From NCBI GenBank assembly GCA_965248545.1, contig OZ252110.1, positions 1,116,001-1,180,000 on the forward strand: a stretch of DNA of 64,000 nt, written 5' to 3'. The stretch comes from Alteromonas_E sp965248545 (GTDB lineage Bacteria > Pseudomonadota > Gammaproteobacteria > Enterobacterales > Alteromonadaceae). Of this stretch, positions 52,201-60,770 are shown in pieces (position 1 is the first letter of the stretch; every line of letters starts with the position of its first letter). The notes below the pieces were generated by a model. It ran no database searches and had not been told where the DNA came from. It saw only the letters and a list, made by a program, of their open reading frames with translations. A program made the translations under genes and the position numbers.

Positions 52201-53525
52201 TTGCGGAACGTAAACTACTCGAAATGGCGACCTACGATAGCTTAACAGGCCTGGTAAACAGAAGTCTTTTACTCGATAGATTGGAGCACGCAGTTGAAAA
52301 TGCACAGCGCAATCAAACCAAAGTCGCCGTCCTGTTTACCGATTTGGATCGCTTCAAAGGTATCAACGATAGCTTAGGTCATGACTATGGCGACAAGATT
52401 TTACAGGTCATTGCTCAACGCATGTCCGATGCAGCGAGGCAAAATAACACGGTTGGGCGAATCGGTGGCGACGAATTTGTCATCCTTCTGGAGGGCATAG
52501 AGGGGTTCGAGGATGTAAGTTCATTTATATCAGCGTTGATCCCGCAAATTGAACAACCGATTAAAGTCAGAACAGAGAGCCTGCAGGTCTCGTGTAGCAT
52601 CGGTGTGTCAATTTTCCCCAATGACGGGGAAGAACCTGCTGAGTTGCTGCGCTACGCAGATGTAGCAATGTATTCAGCAAAAAATGACCCCGTAAACCAG
52701 TTCCGTTTCTTCACGGAAGAAATGAATATCAGTGCGAAAAACCGTCTAGCAATTGAAAACCGTATCAAACAAGCGGTTCAGAGCGATCTTTTTTATAACG
52801 TTTATCAGCCAATTATTAATACTGAGACTAACCGGACTGAAGGGATGGAGCTTTTGCTGCGCTGTGATGATGGTGGTGACGCTATTTCTCCAGCAGAATT
52901 CGTTCCCATTTTAGAAGAAATGCGCTTGATCGTTGAGGTTACCAGAACATCATTATTCAAAGCCGTAAAGCAGCTATCTCTTTGGTACCAAAATGGCTAT
53001 CAAGGCTACTTATCGGTCAATTTGTCCGCTCTGCATTTCAGCACTCCGTTTGATTTAAATGGCTTATCTGAGTTATTGGCCCATCATGATCTGCCCCATT
53101 GTGCATTGCGTTTTGAGATTACCGAAAGTGTCCTAATGGGCGACAAGGATGCCGCATTGGAAAAATTTAAGTTACTGCAAAACGCTGGCTTCCAACTGGC
53201 CTTAGACGATTTTGGTACGGGGTACTCATCACTAAGCTATTTGCAGACATTCCCTGTCGACGTTATCAAGATAGATCGCAGTTTTACGGCTGATATCGGT
53301 GCTTCAGAAAGCAGTAACAGCTTAGTCATCACCACAATTGGCATGGCGCACAATATGAATATGAAATGTATTGCTGAGGGCATCGAAACCCCTGCACAAA
53401 TGCGTTTTCTAATTGGGCAAGGTTGCACCAAATTACAAGGCTACTATTTTTCCAAACCCCTTCCTGATAGCGACGCCATTACTGCAGCAACCCGAGACTG
53501 GCAAACACTTATTGATGTCAACTAA
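49254..53525 (+). CDS. Large sensor: Reg_prop beta-propeller, Y_Y_Y, PAS, GGDEF and EAL domains
   Basis: 1423 residues. The start is TTG at 49254 with GGAG five bases upstream. A signal anchor (about 15-42) precedes two seven-bladed-type propellers (about 50-700) with repeats such as GFLYIGTEYGLERWDG and NVLWVGSENGLTRLD. A Y_Y_Y domain (about 742-826), one transmembrane helix (828-848), a PAS-like domain, GGDEF (GRIGGDEFVILL, about 1071) and EAL (1180-1410) follow. GGDEF is intact but the RxxD inhibitory site is absent. EAL reads ELL at its signature, while DDFGTGYSSLSYL, KIDRSF and AEGIE are kept. It is a likely bifunctional c-di-GMP enzyme sensing a periplasmic ligand, perhaps a carbohydrate. 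Confidence 0.93.
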   Translation: MYFPAKLRTQLTFLISIARTLITLTSVTMLLVTSVLFTAKAGDSAAQRPQIEQPRFFALSTQNGLAQDSVNDMLIDQRGFLYIGTEYGLERWDGHALMPITGRDDKLKDVAIQRLFQDSNGFIWISTYTLGVFRLNPDTQEITLVARVPYPNDEDYFQTANDYEEMPSGNILMAMDHQVVEYSPDAETPVTRFTLAEKLREQEHVIRWLQPLGESFLIATSHGLYSLQNDGSSRRIEFLPIELRDDEDSINTKHLFIDAQERLWISTVRGLFLSSVKDVLALLDSARAELEAQIVVKTRNVWRVIQGNDGKIWLGTDVGLFLYDESDIAPLQFILQPMKGMDVLSSKDIFDIEIDRFGNLWMATAYGGALYWTPEARLFDATRITTSNQLDPPLTDNTIWTITPDDNNVLWVGSENGLTRLDLTSDSSELYLKQENYIPYSDSYIDRIFNVDAQWLYYQSGTGLWRFNKITKKSERLPSLNPDDQDVLDGFLYGAALDQRNRIWFGAESDYYIYDIESQTLIKTELSDDIVVATFFAFLGPEVRYENHMWMSSIGALHLVSTEDLSYRLIHKLPDDAIKREIYPSSVVIDRQNVLWIGYPGHGLYGLDADTFKQKYFFNEDNKLVSDLVYSLSLDQDDNLWFSSHSGLHKLSTSRVDITNFRYGQALDVAEFNDGAVAMSEDGRLYFGTPNGLVSFSPSALNRRHDAESMRLEIAKTAISEVTIANRDLALPLSDIDGTRLELNHDDYGLNVRFSNLAFNQTGIARYRYVLARNERTISESQTTQPFVNLAKLEPGDYTFSVYPDVEGGESQRATLSITVNQPPWNTTAARIAYALVLVSIIAVIYIIRRAQQMKLQRAYNQVRLFGDAFEQTRDWVMIFDSTQRPLAINTAFEQAFGLSEQGVLNAQFIKLELEFPELLDYLKNAFTKLADESHWRAERQLTLADGLQHDVMIDISAMVNENPPHQVDHYLVVFSDVSEQKLAERKLLEMATYDSLTGLVNRSLLLDRLEHAVENAQRNQTKVAVLFTDLDRFKGINDSLGHDYGDKILQVIAQRMSDAARQNNTVGRIGGDEFVILLEGIEGFEDVSSFISALIPQIEQPIKVRTESLQVSCSIGVSIFPNDGEEPAELLRYADVAMYSAKNDPVNQFRFFTEEMNISAKNRLAIENRIKQAVQSDLFYNVYQPIINTETNRTEGMELLLRCDDGGDAISPAEFVPILEEMRLIVEVTRTSLFKAVKQLSLWYQNGYQGYLSVNLSALHFSTPFDLNGLSELLAHHDLPHCALRFEITESVLMGDKDAALEKFKLLQNAGFQLALDDFGTGYSSLSYLQTFPVDVIKIDRSFTADIGASESSNSLVITTIGMAHNMNMKCIAEGIETPAQMRFLIGQGCTKLQGYYFSKPLPDSDAITAATRDWQTLIDVN

Positions 53526-53600
53526 ACCGCCCAGAGTACAGTAGCACCTATTAGCCGCATCATTAAAATCTGACACTACCCAATGTCAGGAAACCATGTA

Positions 53601-55121
53601 ATGGGCTACGCAACTGTTTTATCACGAGCCAGTGTGGGGATCCAAGCGCCACAAGTAACCATAGAAGTGCACTTAGCCAACGGAATTCCCAGCTTCTCGC
53701 TCGTCGGGCTAGCAGAGACGACTGTCAGGGAATCAAAGGAGCGTGTGCGCAGCGCCATCATACAATCTGGATTTGAGTTTCCAGCGAAACGTATAGTGGT
53801 TAACTTAGCACCGGCCGACTTACCCAAACACGGTGGGCGCTTTGATTTGGCAATCGCCATGGCAATTCTCGTCGCCAGTGACCAAGCCACCGCCGACAGC
53901 ATTGAAAACACAGAATTCCTTGGCGAGCTATCACTCTCAGGGACATTGCGCCCGGTGACAGCAGCGTTACCGGCTTGCGTCGCCGCGAAACATTCGCAGC
54001 GCCGCATAGTGATTGCAACAGACAATGCCGCAGAGGCTAGTCTATGTGACCACTCACAGAGCTTTTCAGCACACTCTTTGCTCAATGCTGTTGAACTACT
54101 TTCGTCACCAGAAACCTTGCGTCCTATTGGGCGAGAGCCAGACAATCGCGAGCCAAAATTTGATGTTGATATCAGCGAAATCATTGGCCAAGTGCAAGCA
54201 AAACGCGCATTACTAATCGCTGCGACCGGTAGACATAACATCCTATTTGTTGGGCCTCCGGGGACAGGCAAAAGCATGCTAGCACAGCGACTTCGAACAC
54301 TTCTGCCTCCACTAAATGAGCAACAAGCGCTAGAAAGTGCCAGTATATTTTCAGTCAATGGCGACCTCAACATTGCTGGTCAATGGCGTCAAAGGCCTTA
54401 CCGCAGTCCGCATCATAGTGCGTCCGCCACAGCACTGCTAGGCGGTGGTGCATCGCCTAAACCGGGCGACATATCCCTTGCACATCAAGGTATCCTATTT
54501 TTGGATGAGCTACCCGAATTCGGCCGCAAGGCACTGGATGCACTTCGCGAACCCTTGGAGACTGGCGATATTCACATATCGAGAGCGGCCGCAAAAGTCT
54601 GTTACCCGGCTAGGTTCCAGCTAGTCGCTGCGATGAATCCCAGTCCTACAGGTGATATCAATGATCAACGCAGCACACCTGAACAAGTGTTGCGGTATTT
54701 GCAGCGCTTATCGGGGCCTTTGCTCGACCGTATTGACCTGCAGGTTACGGTAGAAAAGCAGCGTATATCTGGCTCTGTTAAACAACCGAGTTCGCATAAT
54801 AAAACACCTACAAGCGAGGTGCTAAGGGCCGAAGTGTCTCGCTGCCAACAGCATCAAAGAGCGCGTCAAGGAAAACTAAATGCCGATATGAGCGTAACCG
54901 ATCTGGCGCGATTTTGTCGCCTATCTGCTGACACCCAAACCTTCTTTGAAACGGCATTGCACAAATTAGAAGCATCTCATCGCGCCGCACACCGTTACCT
55001 CAAAGTTGCACGCACGATTGCCGATATCGAAAACAGTTCAACAATCGAGCGTCAACACTTGGCCGAAGCGCTCGGTTACCGGTCACTCGACACCTTGATT
55101 CGTCAGCTTACTGCGTGTTGA
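53601..55121 (+). CDS. comM: ComM/YifB-family AAA+ ATPase
   Basis: 506 residues from the ATG at 53601 (AGGA upstream), the same length as E. coli YifB; the frame also opens at 53583. The N-terminal domain starts GYATVLSRASVGIQAP. The Mg-chelatase-type AAA+ core has Walker A FVGPPGTGKSMLAQRL and Walker B GILFLDELPEFGRKALD, and the C-terminal helical domain contains SHRAAHRYLKVARTIADIE. ComM is a hexameric helicase promoting branch migration during natural transformation. Proximity to ilv genes is conserved with enterics. Its 3' end overlaps ilvY by 19 bases on the opposite strand. Confidence 0.96.
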   Translation: MGYATVLSRASVGIQAPQVTIEVHLANGIPSFSLVGLAETTVRESKERVRSAIIQSGFEFPAKRIVVNLAPADLPKHGGRFDLAIAMAILVASDQATADSIENTEFLGELSLSGTLRPVTAALPACVAAKHSQRRIVIATDNAAEASLCDHSQSFSAHSLLNAVELLSSPETLRPIGREPDNREPKFDVDISEIIGQVQAKRALLIAATGRHNILFVGPPGTGKSMLAQRLRTLLPPLNEQQALESASIFSVNGDLNIAGQWRQRPYRSPHHSASATALLGGGASPKPGDISLAHQGILFLDELPEFGRKALDALREPLETGDIHISRAAAKVCYPARFQLVAAMNPSPTGDINDQRSTPEQVLRYLQRLSGPLLDRIDLQVTVEKQRISGSVKQPSSHNKTPTSEVLRAEVSRCQQHQRARQGKLNADMSVTDLARFCRLSADTQTFFETALHKLEASHRAAHRYLKVARTIADIENSSTIERQHLAEALGYRSLDTLIRQLTAC

Positions 55122-55969
55122 AGCATCGCATCTACCAAAGTTTCGGCTTTACGAGACGCTAAACAACACAGGCCTAATTCATATGGCTCGATACCACTGA
55201 CCTGGACACTATTCACTTGAGTCTTTAAGGCTGAATGATCCAACACAACTTGTGGCACAAAACCGATACCACAATCTAGCGCTACCATGCTGACAATAGC
55301 CTCATTCCCGGCGATTGAGGCATAAATATGCGGTCGAATGCCTTGCTCTGCAAACCAATGATGTATGGTTCTTCGAGTTGGACCAGACTCTGGCATTATC
55401 ACTTGCATCTTACGCCAATCAATTTGTTCAATGTGGCTTACGGTCATGCGTCGCGGTACGACCAACACCAGTGGCACTTTATCGAGAGGCTCAAAATAAA
55501 GCTCCGGAGGCAGATCTGGTGCATTGATCGCGATCGCGATATCCGTTTGGTCGTCTAGTACTTTTTGTACTGCCAATCCCGGATCTCCCGTCTCCAGTTT
55601 AAAATCTACCAGACTGTGATTTTGACGGAATATTTCTAACAGGGGCGGCAAGTGACTCTGGCTCGCTGTTACGGAGCAGAAAAATCTTAGCTGTCCGGTT
55701 AGCTGCTCTGCATCTTGGTTTAATTTGATCGTCAATTCTCGCCATTGTGCGAGCAAAGGCTGGGCAAACTCCAATAGCTGCTCTCCGGCGTGCGTCAATG
55801 CAACTGAGCGATTATTCCGCACAAAAATTTTAGCACCGCAAGCCAGTTCAATGCGTTGAATAACGCGACTTAGTGTGGGCGGGGATACGTGACAAGCTTG
55901 TGCCGTCTTACCGTAATGTAAACTTCCCGCCAAATGACAAAACAATTGTAGGTCACGAAAATCCATCAT
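55103..55969 (-). CDS. ilvY: LysR-family activator IlvY
   Basis: 288 residues starting MDFRDLQLFCHLAGSLHYGKTAQ (an extra ATG precedes it), with the LysR helix-turn-helix in ACHVSPPTLSRVIQRIE. A C-terminal periplasmic-binding-like effector domain follows. In E. coli, IlvY activates ilvC when acetohydroxy acids accumulate. The divergent arrangement with ilvC, and the dyads in the gap, support the same assignment here. Confidence 0.94.
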   Translation of the reverse strand: MMDFRDLQLFCHLAGSLHYGKTAQACHVSPPTLSRVIQRIELACGAKIFVRNNRSVALTHAGEQLLEFAQPLLAQWRELTIKLNQDAEQLTGQLRFFCSVTASQSHLPPLLEIFRQNHSLVDFKLETGDPGLAVQKVLDDQTDIAIAINAPDLPPELYFEPLDKVPLVLVVPRRMTVSHIEQIDWRKMQVIMPESGPTRRTIHHWFAEQGIRPHIYASIAGNEAIVSMVALDCGIGFVPQVVLDHSALKTQVNSVQVSGIEPYELGLCCLASRKAETLVDAMLQHAVS

Positions 55970-55970
55970 G

Positions 55971-55997
55971 TTTCACATTATGAAATACTTAATTTCA
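55971..55997. promoter_or_regulatory. Probable IlvY binding site (three phased half-sites)
   Basis: TTTCA, TGAAAT and ATTTCA alternate with five-base spacers: TTTCA-N5-TGAAA and TGAAAT-N5-ATTTCA. The second dyad fits the LysR T-N11-A rule. It lies directly beside the ilvY start codon and upstream of ilvC. Confidence 0.65.
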
Positions 55998-56080
55998 AAT
56001 ATATCACTTTAAACAACACAAGTAATCACCTAGTCTACTTCCCAGGCAGTTATCGCCTGAACAGATTGGACAAGGTAAAC

Positions 56081-57556
56081 ATGGCAAATTACTTTAATTC
56101 TCTTGCATTGCGTGAACAGCTCAAACAGTTGGGCCAATGTCGTTTTATGCAACGCGAAGAATTCTCGCAAGGATGTGACTATCTAAAAGGAAAGAAAATC
56201 GTCATTGTGGGCTGCGGCGCACAGGGACTTAACCAAGGCTTGAACATGCGAGATTCAGGCTTGGATGTTAGCTACGCATTGCGTCAAGCTGCAATTGATG
56301 AGAAGCGTGACTCGTTTCAGCGCGCATCTTCAAATGGCTTCACTGTTGGTACATACCAGCAATTAATCCCAACCGCTGATTTGGTGTACAACCTGACACC
56401 TGACAAACAGCACGCGTCTGTTGTCGAAGCTGTTATGCCGTTAATGAAAAATGGCGCAGCACTGGGATATTCTCACGGCTTCAACATTGTTGAAGAAGGC
56501 CAACAAATACGCGAAGACATCACCGTTGTAATGTGTGCACCTAAGTGTCCAGGTACAGAAGTTCGCGAAGAATATTTACGCGGTTTCGGTGTGCCGACAC
56601 TGATTGCAGTGCACCCCGAAAATGATCCCGAGCAGAAAGGTTGGGATATGGCAAAGGCACTAGCGAGTGCCACAGGTGGCGACCGAGCAGGTGTGCTTGC
56701 GTCATCGTTTGTTGCTGAAGTGAAATCCGATTTAATGGGTGAACAAACTATTTTATGTGGAATGCAGCAAACTGCTGCGATCCTTGGTTATGAACAAATG
56801 GTCGCCGACGGTGTCGACCCCGCTTATGCAGGTGCACTTATCCAATATGGTTTAGAGGCCATTACAGAGGCACTGAAAATCGGCGGTGTGACCCATATGA
56901 TGGACCGTTTGTCGAATCCAGACAAAATTCGAGCATTCGAATTATCAGAACAATTGCAAACCTTGATGCGTCCGCTATTCGAGAAACATCAAGACGATAT
57001 TATCAGCGGTGAGTTCTCTAAAACGATGATGGAAGACTGGGCCAACGGCGACGCAAACTTGCTCGCATGGCGCGAGGAAACAGGTCAATCCGGATTCGAG
57101 AACGCCCCAGAATACGAAGGCAATATAGACGACCAAGCGTTTTTCGATAAAGGCGTGTTAATTGTTGCCATGATCAAAGCTGGAGTTGAACTCGCATTTG
57201 ATGTGATGGTTGAAGCCGGTATCTTACCAGAATCAGCCTACTATGAGTCGCTGCATGAGACTCCGCTCATTTCAAATACGATTGCGCGCAAGCGCTTGTA
57301 CGAAATGAATGTGGTCATTTCGGATACCGCAGAATACGGCAACTATTTATTCGCAAATGCAGCAATTCCACTGCTGCGTGAAGCGCTTATGCCTAGTATC
57401 ACTCCACGTGAATTAGGTCAGGGTTTTAGTGGCGATTCCACTGCCGTAGACAACATGAAATTAGTTGAAGTCAATGCCGCCATTCGCAATCACGGTGTTG
57501 AAACCATAGGTCAAGAATTACGGGCTTACATGGAAGACATGAAAGCCATTGTATGA
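56081..57556 (+). CDS. ilvC: Ketol-acid reductoisomerase IlvC (class II)
   Basis: 491 residues from the ATG at 56081, equal to E. coli IlvC; the upstream TTG at 56066 is unlikely. The Rossmann loop is KIVIVGCGAQGLNQGLNMRD (about 37-56), followed by SYALRQ for NADPH binding. A duplicated knotted C-terminal domain makes it the long class II form. It isomerises and reduces acetolactate and acetohydroxybutyrate. It diverges from ilvY and is closed by a strong terminator. Confidence 0.98.
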   Translation: MANYFNSLALREQLKQLGQCRFMQREEFSQGCDYLKGKKIVIVGCGAQGLNQGLNMRDSGLDVSYALRQAAIDEKRDSFQRASSNGFTVGTYQQLIPTADLVYNLTPDKQHASVVEAVMPLMKNGAALGYSHGFNIVEEGQQIREDITVVMCAPKCPGTEVREEYLRGFGVPTLIAVHPENDPEQKGWDMAKALASATGGDRAGVLASSFVAEVKSDLMGEQTILCGMQQTAAILGYEQMVADGVDPAYAGALIQYGLEAITEALKIGGVTHMMDRLSNPDKIRAFELSEQLQTLMRPLFEKHQDDIISGEFSKTMMEDWANGDANLLAWREETGQSGFENAPEYEGNIDDQAFFDKGVLIVAMIKAGVELAFDVMVEAGILPESAYYESLHETPLISNTIARKRLYEMNVVISDTAEYGNYLFANAAIPLLREALMPSITPRELGQGFSGDSTAVDNMKLVEVNAAIRNHGVETIGQELRAYMEDMKAIV

Positions 57557-57599
57557 CCTGAAACAGTTCTGTCGTTAGGTGCTTATAATAAGCCCTTTT

Positions 57600-57624
57600 G
57601 CCCGGCCTCGTGCCGGGCTTTTTT
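57600..57624 (+). terminator. Rho-independent terminator of ilvC
   Basis: GCCCGGC, loop CTCGT, GCCGGGC and six T residues, 44 bases after the ilvC stop. Confidence 0.95.
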
Positions 57625-57962
57625 ATGGTTGTTTGTGTACCTTTGGAGCACAAAGCCTGGATATCAACATAGTCGCAAATATGCGACAAATAAGCATTTC
57701 GAAAATATTTAAGCATATAACTGTTTTATATAGACTTTTTCTATGCAAAACGGGGAACTTCTGGGACTATTTAACATCTGATATTCGAGCGTCTTAAATT
57801 AAAGACATTATTAACATAAAACCCCTTTATATGACTGTTTTTAAAAGATTTTATTTTTGGCAAAGGTTTTGCTAAACAATTCCTGAGCGAGAGAAATGAA
57901 ATCTCTAAACAGTTTTTATTACTTTCCTTCTAAAAACGATAATAAAATTCAAAGGAATCAAT
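57625..57962. other. AT-rich intergenic region before the 110-residue gene
   Basis: 338 bases with no credible gene. It is clearly more AT-rich than its surroundings, especially 57690-57960. Small dyads occur: GTCTT/AAGAC around 57792-57807 and AGAGA/TCTCT near 57890. It should hold the promoter of the downstream gene and perhaps a long untranslated leader; I could not settle a single promoter by eye. Confidence 0.5.
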
Positions 57963-58295
57963 ATGAATCCAACCGTAAGTCGCTTCACTCAAATTGGTGA
58001 CTGGATCTTCGAAGTAAAAATGGTGAGAGCCCTCAAGGTGAAGCATTATGGTGAGCCCTACACAGCGGTTGCAAGTATGACGGCTAATGGGGATCAGATG
58101 TACATCGATACTCAAATGACGCGACAAGGCGAAGACTTTAATCGCAAAGACTTTATGACGTTTTACCGCTTTTGTCAGATGCTCAACATGAAAACGGTGA
58201 GTTATGACAAGATCAAACAAGGTGAGCGCTTTCCACGCACTGTTGATATCGTGGAAAACCAAAACCCTAAACCGATAGTACGCTTGGTAAAATAA
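57963..58295 (+). CDS. Conserved-looking hypothetical protein (110 residues)
   Basis: AAAGGAATC stands just before the ATG. The protein begins NPTVSRFTQIGDWIFEVKMVR and has no signal, membrane segment or cysteine cluster apart from a single Cys in YRFCQMLN. Basic and acidic residues alternate, as in a small beta-alpha soluble protein. I do not recognise the family. An open frame covers the opposite strand, but the ribosome-binding site and codon pattern favour this one. It is convergent with the MFS gene. Confidence 0.7.
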   Translation: MNPTVSRFTQIGDWIFEVKMVRALKVKHYGEPYTAVASMTANGDQMYIDTQMTRQGEDFNRKDFMTFYRFCQMLNMKTVSYDKIKQGERFPRTVDIVENQNPKPIVRLVK

Positions 58296-58327
58296 CCAAA
58301 CGTACTATTTAGGCATTGACGTTAGGG

Positions 58328-59554
58328 TTATGAAGCTCTGTGCGGTTTCTCAGCCCACTGAACCGCGAGCAATGCTAAGACACAGAAGATGACAAAACCG
58401 ATTGCAATTGGCAGCACGTCTCGGTCGAGAAAAGCATCAACAGCGATAGCGACAGGTACAGCGATTAGGCTAGAGATCGAGCCAATAATCGCCGCCCCTA
58501 AGCCCGCCATTGCTCCCAAAGGCTGCATCGCCATCGCGTTCAGATTGCCAAACAATACGCCAATAAAAAAGAAGCCCACAAAAAGAATGGCAATGAACAA
58601 CCACATCGGTGGTAAACCCGCGTGATGGTATACAACGATCAGCAATACAAAACTGAATATGACACTGCCGACCAAAGCGACACGGCAAAGTAGCCGCATC
58701 CCCAAGCGCATCACCAAGGCGCCGTTGAAAAATGAGGCGAGTCCGATTGAAAATGCCAACAATGCAAAAATAGCGGGAAACTTATCGCCAGCGCCGTAGA
58801 AGGTCTGGAAAATGGTTTGTGAAGCACTCAAATAGGCCAAAAATGCCCCAAAAATCGCGCCCATTGCCAAGCTGTAGCCCATCACCTCGCGATGGGTAAA
58901 GATATACTTGGACGATTCGATTAGTGCCTTCCAACTAAAAGGGATCCGCTTGTCTCGTGGCAATGTTTCGGGTTGTCGCGAAAAAAACCAAATGCCCGCT
59001 AGCAGCGCCACAATCAAAAATAAGGTGAATATGTGCTTCCAAGAAAACCACAGCATGACTGTCTGCCCGACCAAAGGCGCGACCATCGGTACCAAAATAA
59101 AGACCACCATAATAAATGACATGATGCGCGCCATCGCTTCACCGACAAATTGATCGCGTATTACCGCCATAGCAGCAATGCGTGGACCCGAAACGCCAAA
59201 AGCCTGAACTAAGCGACCAGCTAACATTACTTCCATAGACTCGGCAGACATACAGATTAACGTACCTACAGCGAAAATGATCAGCCCGGTCAAAATCGTG
59301 GCTCGACGCCCCCTAGCATCAGCAAATGGTCCAAAAAACAGCTGTCCAACCGCCATTCCAATAAAAAAAATCGACACAATCAAATGCACTTGTTGCTGGG
59401 AGGTGCTGCCCATTGCCTCACCAATCTGATTCATCGCTGGCAGCATGGCATCAATACTGAGTGCGACCAAAGAGGTCATGAGCGCCATTAAACACACGAA
59501 CTCAAATATCCCTAATGCGGGCTTAGCGTGTGTTGAATTGCTTGGGGATGACAT
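58328..59554 (-). CDS. Bcr/CflA-type MFS drug exporter
   Basis: 408 residues with twelve transmembrane helices. Motif A appears as GQLFFGPFADARGRRATIL in the loop after helix 2, and the DHA1 antiporter motif C region reads APLVGQTVMLWFSW. Helix 1 carries the Asp in SIDAMLPAMNQIG typical of the Bcr/CflA group. It should export drugs or metabolites (for example bicyclomycin-, sulfonamide- or chloramphenicol-type compounds in relatives) against protons; the natural substrate is unknown. A perfect dyad at 59613-59633 lies in its promoter region. Confidence 0.92.
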   Translation of the reverse strand: MSSPSNSTHAKPALGIFEFVCLMALMTSLVALSIDAMLPAMNQIGEAMGSTSQQQVHLIVSIFFIGMAVGQLFFGPFADARGRRATILTGLIIFAVGTLICMSAESMEVMLAGRLVQAFGVSGPRIAAMAVIRDQFVGEAMARIMSFIMVVFILVPMVAPLVGQTVMLWFSWKHIFTLFLIVALLAGIWFFSRQPETLPRDKRIPFSWKALIESSKYIFTHREVMGYSLAMGAIFGAFLAYLSASQTIFQTFYGAGDKFPAIFALLAFSIGLASFFNGALVMRLGMRLLCRVALVGSVIFSFVLLIVVYHHAGLPPMWLFIAILFVGFFFIGVLFGNLNAMAMQPLGAMAGLGAAIIGSISSLIAVPVAIAVDAFLDRDVLPIAIGFVIFCVLALLAVQWAEKPHRAS

Positions 59555-59612
59555 GGGCTACTCGTGGTCGAAAAGTGTAAGCCGCAGAGAATATCAGTAT
59601 GTGGGGAATACA

Positions 59613-59633
59613 GGTAGTACTAAATGTACTACC
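59613..59633. promoter_or_regulatory. Perfect 8-bp inverted repeat upstream of the MFS gene
   Basis: GGTAGTAC, TAAAT, GTACTACC, 59-79 bases upstream of the MFS start and 14 bases past the ppk2 stop. It lacks a T tract in either direction, so an operator is more likely than a terminator. Confidence 0.55.
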
Positions 59634-59646
59634 CGGATTATGAAAA

Positions 59647-60618
59647 TTAGCGTTTTAACTCGGGGTGTAAACTCTTGCCTAAGATATGTTCATCACGAGC
59701 GATAACTCTTGCGGCTCTGCCGACAATAAGCGGATCAGGGGCTTTTGCGATGCGTGAATCCTTATTCGGATAAGGCATGCTGTGCAAGAAGTGTTGCATA
59801 CAGTTCAGTCTGGCGCGTTTTTTATCATCCGACTTCACTACAACCCATGGTGCGTCGGCTGTATCAGTGTAGAAAAACATAGCTTCTTTTGCCTCGGTAT
59901 AATCATCCCACTTTTGCTGTGCAAGCTTATCAATTGGACTTAGCTTCCATTGCTTAAGTGGATCGGTTTCACGTTTCTTAAATCGGCGTGTTTGTTCTTC
60001 CTGAGAAACAGAGAACCAAAACTTGAACAAGCGAATTCCGCTGCGCGTTAGCATGCGCTCGAGCTCTGGCGTCTGGCGCATAAACTCTAAATAGTCGTTA
60101 GGCTCACAAAACCCCATCACGCGCTCAACACCCGCGCGGTTATACCAACTACGGTCAAACAACACTATTTCACCGGCTGTGGGTAAGTGCTTGATATAGC
60201 GCTGAAAATACCATTGGCCAGATTCAGCTTCTGAAGGTTTCTCTAACGCAACAACGCGGGCTCCACGAGGATTCATGTGTTCCATGAAACGCTTGATCGT
60301 GCCACCTTTACCGGCCGCGTCACGCCCTTCGAATATCATGACAACGCGCTCGCCAGTCTCCTTTACCCATTTTTGCAGTTTGAGTAGCTCCACCTGTAAA
60401 TCTTGTTTGTGAGACTCATAGAAACGTCGCGTCACTCTGCGCGCATACGGATACTCACCTGACTTAAACGACTCTTGGATAAACTGCTCACTGTGTCGCC
60501 TTTCGGCCAATGAGGGCTTTAGATCGGCATGATGGACGCCATCTTTCCCAACGGGACTCGTCGTGACGATTGGAGCTGGCTCGGCATCTTTTACTGGTTT
60601 AGTTATTACGTTTTGCAT
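59647..60618 (-). CDS. Polyphosphate kinase 2 (PPK2)
   Basis: 323 residues from the ATG at 60618, which has GGAGG nine bases upstream; an ATG at 60633 is part of that same ribosome-binding site. Walker A (MIFEGRDAAGKGGTIKRF), Walker B/lid (VLFDRSWYNRAGVERVMGFC) and the PPK2 core FWFSVSQEEQTRRFKKRETDPLKQWKLS, with the last stretch split here for length, are all present. A single catalytic domain with an N-terminal extension of about 80 residues fits the class I family that makes NTP from NDP and polyphosphate. It is monocistronic. Confidence 0.94.
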   Translation of the reverse strand: MQNVITKPVKDAEPAPIVTTSPVGKDGVHHADLKPSLAERRHSEQFIQESFKSGEYPYARRVTRRFYESHKQDLQVELLKLQKWVKETGERVVMIFEGRDAAGKGGTIKRFMEHMNPRGARVVALEKPSEAESGQWYFQRYIKHLPTAGEIVLFDRSWYNRAGVERVMGFCEPNDYLEFMRQTPELERMLTRSGIRLFKFWFSVSQEEQTRRFKKRETDPLKQWKLSPIDKLAQQKWDDYTEAKEAMFFYTDTADAPWVVVKSDDKKRARLNCMQHFLHSMPYPNKDSRIAKAPDPLIVGRAARVIARDEHILGKSLHPELKR

Positions 60619-60770
60619 TTTTGGTACCTCCATTCAAATTGTATGAATTTGCGGCCAAATACCCAGTAAATAGGACCCATAGATTGATACAGATCAGCAA
60701 AATAATCTGCCCTCAGGGAACCTTCAGGAAGTGATGTGATTTACGCAAGAAAATCATCTGACGAAGACTC

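Noticed and set aside
53606..54373. 255-codon open frame on the minus strand inside comM
   Set aside because: It lies entirely opposite the conserved comM coding region, and its serine/arginine-rich product shows no recognisable motif; comM matches its family throughout.
57930..58262. 110-codon open frame opposite the hypothetical gene at 57963
   Set aside because: The plus-strand frame has a strong ribosome-binding site directly before its ATG; the opposite frame does not.
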